From positions 24,721,918 through 24,785,917 of the forward strand of contig OZ024808.1 in assembly GCA_964017045.1 (NCBI GenBank): a stretch of DNA of 64,000 nucleotides. Direction: 5' to 3'. The position numbers and the translations under genes are program-made. Position 1 is the first letter of the stretch. Each line of letters begins with the position of its first letter. The notes beneath the pieces are model-generated. The model did not search any database. It was given only the letters and a program-made list of their open reading frames with translations, and was not told where the DNA came from. Shown here one piece after another: positions 32,705 to 43,599 of the stretch. This stretch comes from Omphiscola glabra. Lineage: Eukaryota > Mollusca > Gastropoda > Lymnaeidae.

Positions 32705-34185
32705 CAGAATAATAAACAAATAAAAGTTATATGTCTTAATAAGATCTTATATGGTAATTCATGTATCTACCTGGTATAATATTATTTATTATGTACATGA
32801 GAAAATGTAACAATTTTATCACCCACATTTCTAGATGGATTTATGAATCATGATATATCTACGGATATATAATTAGAACACTTCATTATCAAGAGGAAGA
32901 TGCTGACATGGCCCGATTTCAGGGCTGCGGGCCCAAATTCTTTCTTTTTATGAGCTATTAAAAATATATTAGGATTAATGGCTAAGTCTAGGTTAAACGT
33001 TGTACCATTGCACTTGACGATGTAGATTTAAAAACGAGAGGTCTTGAGCTCAAAGTATTCACCCTTGTTGGGGGTCAGGGACACTTACATCATTTTTTTG
33101 ATATATGTTGTATCGCCCACATTTTCAACCGATTCTATCGTGACACATTGTTTTACGACTATAAATGGGATGATTTTGGGTCCTTATCTTAGTGCTAATT
33201 GAGTATTCACCTTTTAGAACGGGTCCCCTAGATGGGCCACTATTTTGACTTTAACGGACAACATCTATATTTAGCACATTTCATTTCTTAAATGTTTTAG
33301 TATTGAAATAATGCTAACTCAAAAAAGAGTCATTTTGTTACAGGTTATTTTTTAAATATCTTTTAAAAAAAAAGGTTATTGAAGTTTCAAACTTATTCTG
33401 AAATGTCACATTAGGAAAAGGCATCAGCGGGCCGTCGAGCTAATGCTGCTTATGCCCTCCCCAAAACCTCCCCCCCCCCATTAAGCCCCTTTGCCAGGGC
33501 GGCCCCCCACCCGAATCCGCTCGATCGGGATTTCTGCTGGAGGCCTCCCAAACCCAAGGACACCGGGTTTGTCCGACACTGTGCATAAACACAGTGCACA
33601 CGATCGACCTTCCTAGGAGTCGTGATGGCAAATTTACTTTATAATATCTTACCCCCACCCATTCGTGAAAAGCGTCGGACGCCCTTTAAGAGGGGTTCTA
33701 CAGTGGGACGAAACGGTTACCTAGGAGCAGCCTTCTTGGAGCGGCGTATCTAACTTATTCTAAAACGTTCGTTTAAAAAAAATCGTATTTAAGATTATAT
33801 AAATATTCTTTCTATGTTCTGTTAATTTCTATAAGTCTCTATTGTTTTTCTCGAATATTATTAAATTAGATTTAAAGATGTCTTTTGAAGTTTCTAGAAA
33901 GTTCCAAAGGTGTTTAGAAAGTTCCAAAATGTGTTTTAATAATTATAGACAAAGCTGTACCAGAACTGTTTTTGATAGGGCCCCAAATTTACGCATACGC
34001 TGATAACGCGTGAGAAGTTTTTTCCCCCCAAGACAAGCTCGAGTAAAGCTGGGTAAATTGGCTAGTTCGGAAAAAAAATGTAAATCGACATTCAATTTGA
34101 AGACAATGAATGGTCGAAATTATTTTATTTTCACGGGGAAACTGGCATTAGTGAAGCTTTACCGAAGTGAAAATATTTTGTATAG
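32705..34185. other. No supported gene; one GC-rich patch
   Basis: About 1.5 kb without a tandem array, which is unusual here. The part 33425-33730 is GC-rich and may be an interspersed element (words gccagggcggcccc, gatcgggatttctgctgg, cgacactgtgcataaac). An open frame on the minus strand (33440-33658) crosses it without a recognised motif. The remainder is AT-rich. Confidence 0.4.
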
Positions 34186-34186
34186 C

Positions 34187-34705
34187 AGACCACAACAGCA
34201 CTAAAGAGGCTCAAGAAAATATGGAACGACAAAAATATAGCCCCAAGCACCAAAATCAGGCTGATGCGCTAATTAATCCTCTCCATTTTCGTATATGCCT
34301 GTGAGTCCTGGTAATTAACAGCAGAACATGAAAGGAAAATAAAGACGATGGAGATGAGATGTTTCAGAGGCATTCTTGGCCTCTGCTACAGAGAGAAAGG
34401 ATTCGTCAAGCAATTGGGCAGTACGATGACCTCCTGGTGTCTGTAAAAAAGCGCAAACTTGAGTGGTATGGCCACGTGACCAGAAAACAAGGGCTCGACA
34501 AAGAAATATTGCAGGGCACAACTAGAGGAGGAAGAAGAAGAGGAAGACAGAGAAAAAGATGGGAAGATAACATCCAAGAGTGGACGGCATTAAAACTAGG
34601 CCATGCTATGCGTAGTGCAGAAGACAGAGAGGAATGGAGAAGTATAATTTTCATGTCATCTGTCCAGGGACTAAGGGACATGATGATGATGATGATGATG
34701 ATGAC
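34187..34705 (+). pseudogene. LINE 3' end: reverse transcriptase C-terminus with (GAT)n tail
   Basis: From about 34195 the plus strand reads LKKIWNDKNIAPSTKIRLMR, a stop, LILSIFVYACESW, a stop, LTAEHERKIKTMEMRCFRGI. After a frameshift with lost codons near 34385 it continues RIRQAIGQYDDLLVSVKKRK, LEWYGHVTRKQGLDKEILQG, GGRRRGRQRKRWEDNIQEW and AEDREEWRSI, ending with a stop soon after a (GAT)n microsatellite (34679-34712). This is the C-terminal part of a non-LTR retrotransposon ORF2 (blocks YACESW, WYGHVxR, GRQRKRWEDNI) with the short tandem tail usual for such LINEs. Two stops and a deletion make it dead. The same subfamily lies at 42331-42525. The part before 34187 is missing, so it is 5'-truncated. 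Confidence 0.85.
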
Positions 34706-34900
34706 GATGATAGTAAATCAATGCAAAAATAATTTTTTTTTAAAATAAATAAAAAAAATATAGAATGAACTAAAACACAAATAATCCAGTCCACGCCGCT
34801 GACAACAGATCAACGGCCTCGCTGGCTGCATCATCTTTCAAATTACTTCGAAAATTATTTTGATCCTTACAATAACAATGAAACGATTAGCTCATAAAAC

Positions 34901-35106
34901 CAGAGGAGTAGCGAAATGGGGTAAGGGGGTACAGAGGTCCCTGGGCGCCACACTAGAGTTTTCGCAAAAAAAAAAGGTTTAGGTGGTATTTTATTAATGT
35001 AAATAATTGGTTTCAGAGTTGAAAAGGGACCGGGGGGAGGGGGGGGCAAGAAAGTTGTAAAAATGAAACATGCGCACGGGCTTCAAACACTCCAGCTACG
35101 CTCCGG
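34901..35106. mobile_element. hAT-type MITE with GGCGTAGC-like ends, copy 2
   Basis: Starts CAGAGGAGTAGCGAAATGG and ends CACTCCAGCTACGCTCCGG. It shares with 2924-3120 the words ggtccctgggcgcca, agagttgaaaa and acactccagctacgc. No convincing target duplication (flanks match at four of eight positions). Contains an A run and a G run that have probably expanded since insertion. Confidence 0.7.
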
Positions 35107-35264
35107 AATATACAAAAAATTACGTACATTAACAAAATGAGATAAACATTAACATGCGACAAGCAATATTAATCATAATATGCTGTATTTTCCATTTAAC
35201 TATTGGACAGAGACAAGAACTCTGCACGTCGTTTCTGAAAATCACAAGATGTTTAGAGTACCTA

Positions 35265-35850
35265 AAAAAACGGCAGGATGTCTTGATTGTCTCAAACAAA
35301 CGACAGGATGTCTTGTGTATCTAAAAAACGACAGCATGTCTTGAGTGTCTCAAACAATCGACAGTATGTCTTGAGTATCTAAAAAATTACAGGATGTCTG
35401 GAGTATCCCAGCAAAGGCATGATGTCTTGATTGCCCAAAAGAAACGACAGGATGTCTTGTGTATTTAAAAAAGACAGAATGTCTTGAGTATCTCAAAAAA
35501 CGACAGAATGTCTTGAGTTCTCAAAAACGACAGAATGTCTTGAGTTCTCAAAAACGACAGAATGTCTTGAGTTCTCAAAAACGACAGAATGTCTTGAGTT
35601 CTCAAAAACGACAGAATGTCTTGAGTTCTCAAAAACGACAGAATGTCTTGAGTTCTCAAAAACGACAGAATGTCTTGAGTTATCAAAAACGACAGAATGT
35701 CTTGAGTTCTCAAAAACGACAGAATGTCTTGAGTTCTCAAAAACGACAGAATGTCTTGAGTTCTCAAAAACGACAGAATGTCTTGAGTATCTCAAAAAAA
35801 AAAAACAACAACAAAACGACAGCATGTCTTGAGTATCCCAACAAAGATAT
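35265..35850. repeat. Minisatellite, 27-bp unit, about 20 copies
   Basis: The homogeneous centre (35470-35790) repeats GACAGAATGTCTTGAGTTCT plus CAAAAAC. The left copies (35265-35460) are older and vary in length (gtgtatctaaa, tctcaaac). Open frames on both strands are by-products. Confidence 0.96.
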
Positions 35851-35889
35851 GACTTTTAAGATTCATTTTCAGATTTTAAAAAATGACCT

Positions 35890-36190
35890 ATGAACGATGT
35901 GACCACGCCCTCGAGAGTACCGAGTTGTCATGGGAAGTCAATTTAAGGAAAGAACACGGATTTTGTAGAAGATCTTGGATATTGACACCACAACTTTAAA
36001 TGGTTCCCTTAAATCGTTAATTGCCAATGTCTTTAAACAAAGCGGTCCTGAAATTTAAATGAACAAAGATAACCACAATACCCTCGTTTCTCAAAATAGT
36101 TATGTGCCACTGTCGTTGAACACAACCGTCCTCAAATTTAATAGGGCAGCTTAACCACAATACTCTCTAATCTATGGTCTACTTTTAAGA
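35890..36190. other. No supported gene; faint ~95-bp duplication
   Basis: The phrases gttaattgccaatgtctttaa / gttatgtgccactgtcgttg, tcctgaaatttaa / tcctcaaatttaa and aaccacaata occur twice, suggesting an old tandem duplication. Confidence 0.45.
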
Positions 36191-36613
36191 TCATTTAGAT
36201 TTTATTGGTGAATAGTACCCCAGTGCCTTTAAAATATTTTCCCGCTGGACAATCACCACCCCGAAAGATACATCAACAAATAGTTTATTAAAATGTATCA
36301 GACAATCATCATCTTGGTAGACAATGATGCAATAGCTACGAACACCCGGTACAATAGAGTTCTCAACACCGGGGAATGGATTTTTGATCCCGGTGGCAGT
36401 TCCGGCCGGCCACGATCTTATCACAGAGACACAAGCAATATTAATTGGGCCCCAAGCGAGCCACGCCTTTGGCAAATCGAAGAAACCGATGTTGTCGGGG
36501 CAGTCAATGGGAATAACTTCATCGCCGAGAAACTCTGGAACTCGCCCAGGGGAAGAAACTCTGTCTTAAGGGATACAATCAAATGTGTGGACAAAAAATG
36601 GGGGTGGGGGTGA
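36191..36613 (+). CDS. Unrecognised overlapping open frames, doubtful
   Basis: A plus-strand frame of 106 codons (36293-36613; starts MYQTIIILVDNDAIATNTRY) overlaps a 61-codon plus frame and a 94-codon minus frame. The region has mixed composition with GC-rich parts and is not repetitive within the window. I recognise no domain. It may be a fragment of an interspersed element or an exon. Frames on both strands at once argue against a simple coding reading. Confidence 0.15.
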
Positions 36614-36965
36614 ATTGTGTCCGGGAAATTCGTCACAAGATGTGCAGACACAGGGTGCAAAGGCCCACAACCTCACACTACGTGGGAGTCAGGGATCCCC
36701 ATAATGTGTATACATCGCTACACTCTAAGCGTTTCAATATTTAAGCTGACATTTTTTGGCGGTCAACTAAGTCTTTTCAAGCTATAAATATATCCCTTCT
36801 TAGGTCTGCTTCGAACAAATGTCTCAGAACAGGGTTGAGAATGGGATCATTTCAATTTTTTTATAAAACAGAGTAGCTTGCCCGTGGTTGCCGCCCACTT
36901 TTATCATTTGAGGTTGGTTCCAAAGACACGTTTGTTGTTTGTAAACTCGATTCCAGTAAGTTAAG
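36614..36965. other. No supported gene
   Basis: AT-rich stretch before an array. Nothing recognised. Confidence 0.5.
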
Positions 36966-36970
36966 GAGGC

Positions 36971-37262
36971 TTAATTAAAACATACCAAATAAGTTACTTA
37001 ATTAAAACATACCAAATAAGTTACTTAATTAGAACATACCAAATAAGTTACTTAATTAAAACATACCAAATAAGTTACTTAATTAAAACATACCAAATAA
37101 GTTACTTAATTAAAACATACCAAATAAGTTACTTAATTAAAACATACCAAATAAGTTACTTAATTAAAAAATACCAAATAAGTTACTTAATTAAAACATA
37201 CCAAATAAGTTACTTAATTAAAACATACCAAATAAGTTACTTAATTAAAACATACCAAATAA
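36971..37262. repeat. Minisatellite, 27-bp unit, 11 copies
   Basis: CAAATAAGTTACTTAATTAA plus AACATAC repeated with only two substitutions in the whole array, so it is very homogeneous. The AT-rich unit holds the palindromic word TTAATTAA. Confidence 0.96.
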
Positions 37263-37269
37263 AAATGCA

Positions 37270-38025
37270 ATTTGAAATCTATTGTTAAATACACATGTTA
37301 TCATACTGGAAAGGATACATGTGTTGAGTACGTATATCATAGAAATAAACTTTTTCAGAATATAAAAATAAATATTTGTAAATTTAGAATTGAAGGGTCC
37401 TTATAAAAAAAAATACATATCATCAAACGCAAAGCAGTTCTGTTCAGGAAACAACAAACTCAATCATTCGAGCATCATAAAAAAAACCAACAAAAAAATT
37501 AATTAAACGGAGCTTAAAAACAATCTTTCAAGGAAAGACATTCGCATTCATAAAAATTCATAGGTCAGGTGCACGGGGGGTGGGGGTTGGGGAATATACA
37601 CTGGGCAAACTCCAAGCTGTCTTGCTGTCTTAAAAAAAAATTCTTTATTCTTTACACACATTTTTCTTTGAAATAAGAACACGTGTTTAGAGGGTTTTGG
37701 GGATTGGGGGGGGGGGGGGGGGGGGTGCGATTTCCACCCCACAGTTCCGATTTTTTTTAATAAGAAGTCATGAAGTATTCGGATATTGACACTTTTTTTT
37801 ATTTACCATCGAAATTTTAAAATAAGAAGACAAAAAAAGGTCAACAACCTACTTCTTTTACTCCGATCAAGTTTTACAATAGCAGAAAGTTTGATAGAAA
37901 GTAATTTAAAGAAGAAAATGCATTCAAAATGTTATTAATAGTGAACTCATGTGTGGTAGCGATACTGCACTAAACGATATTTCTCTAGTTTAAAAGTGAG
38001 TCAATTCTGCTTTCAGATAATAAAT
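37270..38025. other. No supported gene; G run of 20
   Basis: AT-rich sequence with a G run of 20 at 37706-37725. The minus-strand frame across it is Pro-rich and artefactual. Confidence 0.55.
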
Positions 38026-38032
38026 GAAGGAC

Positions 38033-38275
38033 TGCGTTCAAGCCACGTGAAGGACATAGTAGGACAATGACTGCGTTAACGCCGTATGAGGAAACAGTAG
38101 GACCGGGGCTGCGTTCACCCGGTGTGAGGGATAAAGTAGGACCAGGAGTGCGTTCAAGCCATGTGGAGGACATAGTAGGACCGGGACTGCGTTTACCCAG
38201 TGTGAAGGATATAGTAGGGCCGGGACCGCGTTCACCCAGTGTGAAGGATCTAGTGGGACTGAGAGCCTTCCCTCA
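38033..38275. repeat. Minisatellite, about 39-41 bp unit, 6 copies
   Basis: Repeated phrases gaaggacatagtaggac, gggactgcgttcacccagtg. Several short open frames on both strands stem from it. Confidence 0.88.
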
Positions 38276-38279
38276 GTAG

Positions 38280-39160
38280 ACAGGAAAAATGAAAATACGA
38301 CAAGAAATTGTCCACATGACTTCTTCTATTTCCTTATGATGCAAGATTACATCATTGGCGTACTTATAAAATAGACACTGATTTTTTTTTTTTAAAAAGA
38401 AAGAAAAATATTAAAGAAGTGTAGCTTTAAATGTCAGCAAGTATGACATTTGTATGCCTGACGTTTAGTTACATGACACCAGATTTCATTGGCGTTTCGT
38501 GCGGCCATGAGAACGTTATTTTAATGGGTAGCCTACAAACCTTTCGATCGACTGCTACGTTATAGCAAGGAAAGTGTGCATCGGAAGTTACTTTAATGAC
38601 AAATATCATTCATGAGTTGTTGTTGTTTTTTTAAAATGTACACTGTTAGATAGTATTGTCCTTTTGTATCACGACTTAATATCAAAATTTCAACAACGAA
38701 CAATAACAAAAAAGAAAAAAAAAGGTTTTGAAATCTTTTTTTTTTTTTTTTTTTAGTTTTTAAGGGTTGATAAAGCAAATTTGAGAACTGCGCCGAGTGA
38801 TGAAACCATTAACAGAGGATACGTACCCCGGTCCACATCCGTCTCTGAGATAATTGCATTGTGTCAGAACGGAAAGGTGACTAAAAGAACAAACAGAAGA
38901 CGATCCTAGTTTAAACATTCATGGGCGTAGGTAACCGCCGTCTCCATGACAACGAGTAGCTTATAATGTCGGAGGTCACAGGTGTACACATCCGGTTACA
39001 AAATGGTGAACTGTCATGGCGGATACCCCTTCCTTTCCAGTTTGATAACACAACGTTGGAAATAAATAGACGATCGTCGAAAATGTAATGACATTTGACA
39101 TTTCACCTTTCACATTTCAACAGAAATCAAGTGTTGAATAGTTTCATAACGCCCTTTATC
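38280..39160. other. No supported gene
   Basis: AT-rich, with an A/T homopolymer region at 38709-38757. Short open frames only. The words catgacaacgagtag and gtcggaggtcacagg give a slightly GC-richer patch around 38930-39040. No gene recognised. Confidence 0.5.
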
Positions 39161-39167
39161 TATTTAT

Positions 39168-40321
39168 AATTTTGGAAATGTTTGAGGTATTAAAACTAGA
39201 TCAAGATATTAAAAGAGATGATATAGGAAATCGACTGCTTTTTTGGGAAATGTTTGTGGTATTAAATCTAGATCAAGAAATTAAATGGGATGATAAAGGA
39301 AATTGACTGCTTTTTTGGGAAATGTTTGTGGTATTAAATCTAGATCAAGAAATTAAATGGGATGATAAAGGAAATTGACTGCTTTTTGGGGAAATGTTTG
39401 TGGTATTAAATCTAGATCAAGAAATTAAATGGGATGATAAAGGAAATTGACTGCTTTTTTGGGAAATGTTTGTGGTATTAAATCTAGATCAAGAAATTAA
39501 ATGGGATGATAAAGGAAATTGACTGCTTTTTTGGGAAATGTTTGTGGTATTAAATCTAGATCAAGAAAGTAAATGGGATGATAAAGGAAATTGACTGCTT
39601 TTTTTGGGAAATGTTTGTGGTATTAAATCTAGATCAAGAAATTAAATGGGATGATAAAGGAAATTGACTGCTTTTTTGGGAAATGTTTGTGGTATTAAAT
39701 CTAGATCAAGAAATTAAATGGGATGATAAAGGAAATTAACTGCTTTTTTGGGAAATGTTTGTGGTATTAAATCTAGATCAAGAAATTAAATGGGATGATA
39801 AAGGAAATTGACTGCTTTTTTTGGGAAATGTTTGTGGTATTAAATCTAGATCAAGAAATTAAATGGGATGATAAAGGAAATTGACTGCTTTTTTGGGAAA
39901 TGTTTGTGGTATTAAATCTAGATCAAGAAATTAAATGGGATGATAAAGGAAATTGACTGCTTTTTTGGGAAAAGTTTGTGGTATTAAATCTAGATCAAGA
40001 AATTAAATGGGATGATAAAGGAAATTGACTGCTTTTTTGGGGAAATGTTTGTGGTATTAAATCTAGATCAAGAAATTAAATGGGATGATAAAGGAAATTG
40101 ACTGCTTTTTTGGGAAATGTTTGTGGTATTAAATCTAGATCAAGAAATTAAATGGGATGATAAAGGAAATTGACTGCTTTTTTGGGAAATGTTTGTGGTA
40201 TTAAATCTAGATCAAGAAATTAAATGGGATGATAAAGGAAATTGACTGCTTTTTTGGGAAATGTTTGTGGTATTAAATCTAGATCAAGAAATTAAATGAG
40301 ATGATAAAGGAAATTGACTGC
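39168..40321. repeat. Homogeneous satellite, 72-bp unit, 16 copies
   Basis: The unit begins GGAAATGTTTGTGGTATTAA and holds ATCTAGATCAAGAAATTAAA and GGAAATTGACTGC followed by a T run of five to seven. Neighbouring starts are 72 bp apart (for example 39261 and 39333). All units after the first are almost identical; length differences are in the T run. The first unit (39178-39240) is clearly older. A long T run follows the last unit. Confidence 0.97.
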
Positions 40322-40511
40322 TTTTTTTTTTTTTTTTTAAATTTTTTTTTTATTATATTTATCATTTTGTTTAAATCTGTGGTTCTAACACTCCTCACCT
40401 TCATGAAATGACAGATGCCAATGTAAGACACAGTGCTGCAAAGTTTTCCATTCTAGAAGTGTAAGATTTGAAAATAATAATTTCTCTGTCAACAATAGGA
40501 AACCTCTAATT

Positions 40512-40706
40512 CAGTGCTTCTCAACCTTCCTAATGCCGTGACCCTTTAACACAGTTCCTCTTGTTGTGGTGACCCCCGTAAATCTAAAAAAAATATTTTT
40601 CGTTTCTTCTTCATAAATATATGTTTTCCAATAGTCTTTGGCGACCCCTGTGTGAGGGTCGTTTGTATCCCAAAAGGGGTCGCGACCCACAGGTTGAGAA
40701 CCTCTG
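40512..40706 (+). mobile_element. SPIN-like hAT MITE, copy 3
   Basis: Starts CAGTGCTTCTCAACC and ends CAGGTTGAGAACCTCTG. A perfect 8-bp target duplication CTCTAATT is present at 40504-40511 and 40707-40714. Interior words: aatgccgtgaccctttaa, ttgttgtggtgaccccc, aatagtctttggcgacccct, aaaaggggtcgcgaccc. 195 bp, non-coding. Confidence 0.95.
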
Positions 40707-40719
40707 CTCTAATTCAAAA

Positions 40720-41215
40720 CCGTATTGAAAATTGCGAACATTTTTCTTTTTAAAACTGAGAATAGTTGGATCTTCAAATTGATCCTGTTCGGCACTGCAT
40801 TCAGAGGGGGAATGAACATGCCAAGGAAAAAGTTATTTTCAATTGATTCAGGCAAAGGTGCAAATAACTTTATTGCTTAAGATCTTGTTCTTTCTTCTTT
40901 ATGTTGATAACATAGCTGAGCAATGTGCATATGGCTTCAGTCATGTCTCCTCCCCCCCCCCCACCTTCATATCCGTCCAAAAATCAACAATAAAAAAACA
41001 AACAAACAAAAACCACACAAAACAAAACAAAGAAACCAACATAAATCATTAGATTGTTTTAAAAAATGACTTGCCATAAAAAATGTTTTAAATCTTATTT
41101 CCAATCAAACTAAGTGTAATAAATGTTTTAACCACCTAGACTCAGGCAAATCTCGAAATGCAGTTTGCTACTGATTTAAACGGAACAATAACATAGTAGT
41201 TAAAAATGGACACCA
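40720..41215. other. No supported gene; C run and A-rich stretch
   Basis: C run near 40953-40962 and an A-rich stretch of AAAC words to 41045. Otherwise AT-rich. Confidence 0.5.
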
Positions 41216-41222
41216 CCAACCC

Positions 41223-41423
41223 CAGTGGCTCTCAACATTTTCTAAGGCTGCTACCCTTTAATACAGTTCCTTGTGTTGTGGCGACCCCACAACCACAAAA
41301 CGAATTTCGTTGCTACTTCATAACTGTAGAGTGTAAGTATTTACCGATGGTCTTATGCGACCCCTATGAAAGGGTCGTTCGACCCCCCCAAAGGGGTCGC
41401 GACCCACAGGTTGAGAACCGCTG
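41223..41423 (+). mobile_element. SPIN-like hAT MITE, copy 4
   Basis: Starts CAGTGGCTCTCAAC and ends CAGGTTGAGAACCGCTG. Flanks accaaccc (41215-41222) and acccactc (41424-41431) match at six of eight positions, a decayed target duplication. It keeps the words tttcgttgctacttcata, actgtagag and accgatggtcttatgcgacc. About 201 bp, one of the better preserved copies inside. Confidence 0.93.
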
Positions 41424-41729
41424 ACCCACTCATTATATCCAAACGATGCAACCTTCCATACTGTTTATTCGTGAAACATTTTTTAAAATTTGTTGTTAAA
41501 TTTAAGGCCTAAAACTAAACCACAACACATCTAAAAAAAATGCCAGGACTTTTCTCGTTAAAGGGAGTAAAAAATCGTTAACTTCTCGCTACCGTAAAAC
41601 AACATTCTCAGCGACACTCGGCTCCAATTATTTGTCAATCATTGGCTTGTCTACGAGCTGGCACCCGTGTTATTACGGTCAAGTTTGTCACTGGCAGAAA
41701 TAGTCTCAGCCGGCAAGTACTTTAGCTCA

Positions 41730-42135
41730 AGGCGTAGTAGCACCGGCCGTTAAGCCCCCCGCCACTCCAATCACCACACCCCCACCCCCGGGCCGATAGA
41801 CCACCCAGATGAGATATCAATACGGCACCGGTGACAGCGTCGAGTGGGTGAGACGCGAACGGTCGGCTAATACGTCGCGTGCACCCCACGTGACTGTCAC
41901 CGCACGGGGCCAAATCAACAAGCTGTTTACTTATTCTCCCATGTGTGTTTATTGCACACCAGCGCGCTCCGAAATCGGGGACTTCCGATTTCCTTACCCT
42001 GCACCCCAACGTGTGAGCGCCACGGTGCGTTGCGTTTTGCCCTGTGGCTCATAAACCTATGAGTGCACTAGCTGTACAACCCGTCGAAGATGACGGCCAC
42101 GTAAAAGAGACCCAACCCCAGACAACGTACTCTTC
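41730..42135. other. CpG-rich stretch, possible regulatory or exonic DNA
   Basis: The sequence turns GC- and CpG-rich (words ggccgttaagcc, caccggtgacagcgtcgag, acgcgaacggtcgg, acgtcgcgtgcacc, gcgcgctccgaaatcgg). It is open on the plus strand (41809-42054) and on the minus strand (41722-42009), without a recognised motif on either. CpG retention in an otherwise AT-rich region fits an unmethylated promoter or exon, or a recent GC-rich insertion. It is flanked by SPIN-like copy 4 and a LINE tail. Confidence 0.3.
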
Positions 42136-42330
42136 TCCACAATGAGGGCCCATGTCCGAAGCGCGTCCAGCCCCTATTTGTCAAACGATTTAATTTTAGA
42201 AATACTCAATGCATATGGAACTCAAAATATTGACGCTGCCTGGTGCACTTTTGGGAACATCAAATTTGTTCACGCTATTGAATGTATTGCAAAATAAATA
42301 TCAAAATGTGCACAAAGTATTGGTTACATT

Positions 42331-42525
42331 CATCATCATCATCATCATCATCAGGTCCCGTAGTCCTTCGACCGTTGGGGCGCCACAGATGACATGTACA
42401 CTATTCTTCTCCATCCCTCTCGGTCTTCTGCCCTACGCATAGCATCGCCTAGTTTTAATTCCGTCCATTCTTTGATATTATCTTCCCATCTTTTTCTTTG
42501 TCTTCCTCTTCTTCTTACATTAGCA
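42331..42525 (-). pseudogene. LINE 3' end, same subfamily as 34187-34705
   Basis: The minus strand reads RRRGRQRKRWEDNI (with first residues uncertain), KEWTELKLGDAMRRAEDREG and WRRIVYMSSVAPQRSKDYGT, then a stop and a (GAT)n tail (seen on the plus strand as catcat at 42331-42353). It covers only the last ~55 codons: a strongly 5'-truncated insertion whose end is better preserved than the longer copy. Confidence 0.83.
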
Positions 42526-42529
42526 CACA

Positions 42530-42670
42530 TTATTATTATTATAAGAAGTTTTTTTTATAGCGTAGTACCCTAACCTAGGGCTGGGCTCACCACGCTGTAC
42601 ATATAATTTAACAAACATAATCATGAACTTAAAAATTAACATACACAAATGAAATAAAACAAAACAAATG
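42530..42670 (-). mobile_element. Retroposon 3' end, family C, copy 1
   Basis: On the minus strand the words tgtacagcgtggtgagccc, agccctaggttagggtac and acgctataaaa are followed by a (TAA)n-like run at 42530-42543. It matches 59472-59545 in the same order. The motif of a GCGCTATATAA-like end plus a trinucleotide tail is typical of LINE or SINE 3' ends. Confidence 0.7.
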
Positions 42671-42786
42671 TGTATTCGCTCCAACCACTCCATATGAAGG
42701 AACGGAACATTTCTGACCTAAATGACATAGGACGTCTAAGTGTTGAAGTTCTACTTGAAATTTGATTCAGTTTTGCACAGAATGGC

Positions 42787-43178
42787 AATGGATTACGATG
42801 AGTCACTTCCTTGTTTTGTCACGTGATACGTACCAGCCATTGGTAGGCTTTCTGCAACACATAACAACACATAACAACAGATAACAGCTGATCAGCCATT
42901 GCCATTATCATTAATTTTAAAGCACAATGTTTGTCTCCATCAGCGCTTCCCCAGTGTTAATTAAAAATTTTACTTTTCAAAATATTCTTGAATACACGCG
43001 TTTCTTTAAATGACATTCATTAAATGTGACAATAATTATAATTCAGTTATGATTAAAGGAAGAAAGTTGTTTGAAGAAAAATTTGTGAGCGACCGGTGTG
43101 TTGCAGACAGCCTACCGGAAGTCTTACTCGTACTTACTCTTATCACGTGACAAAACAATCAATAAATCGTAGTCCATT
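42787..43178. mobile_element. Inverted-repeat element (~392 bp), family unknown
   Basis: The left arm (42787-42860) and right arm (43096-43178) are inverted copies. Both carry AATGGAYTACGAT at the outside, the identical 18-mer TTGTTTTGTCACGTGATA (42811-42828, reverse at 43141-43158), and GGTAGGCTNTCTGCAACAC at the inside. Identity over the arms is perhaps two thirds. No target duplication is clear. It resembles a MITE of a terminal-inverted-repeat transposon; the non-repetitive centre is AT-rich. Confidence 0.7.
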
Positions 43179-43396
43179 AAAGCTTAACATTGACAACAAC
43201 AAATAATCATCGCTTAAATCGTAGCACGTTTGTGTCGGTGAAAAACAAGCCCACTTTTGTTTGTTAGTATTGTGATTTCCGTAAAACAAAAGAAAATATT
43301 GCGCACCGAAAACACGCTTGGTGTATTTTTTGAAAGTCTCAGTTGTCTGGGATTTTATTTAGTGAAAGGCTTAGTGACATAAGCTATTACCTAGAG

Positions 43397-43591
43397 CAGT
43401 GGTTCTCAACCTTCCTAATGCCGCGACCCTTTAATACAGTTCCTCATGTATGGCGACTCCTAGCCACAAAAATTATTATCGTAGCTGCTTTATAACTTTA
43501 GCGCATTTGTTTTCCGATGGTATTTGGCGACCCCCCTGAAAGGGTCGTTCGACACCCAAAAGGGTCGCGACCCACAGTTTGCGAACCGCTG
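43397..43591 (+). mobile_element. SPIN-like hAT MITE, copy 5
   Basis: Starts CAGTGGTTCTCAACCTTCC and ends CACAGTTTGCGAACCGCTG. A perfect 8-bp target duplication ACCTAGAG lies at 43389-43396 and 43592-43599. 195 bp. Interior words gcgaccctttaatacag, ttttccgatggtatttggcg and aagggtcgttcgaca. Confidence 0.95.
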
Positions 43592-43599
43592 ACCTAGAG

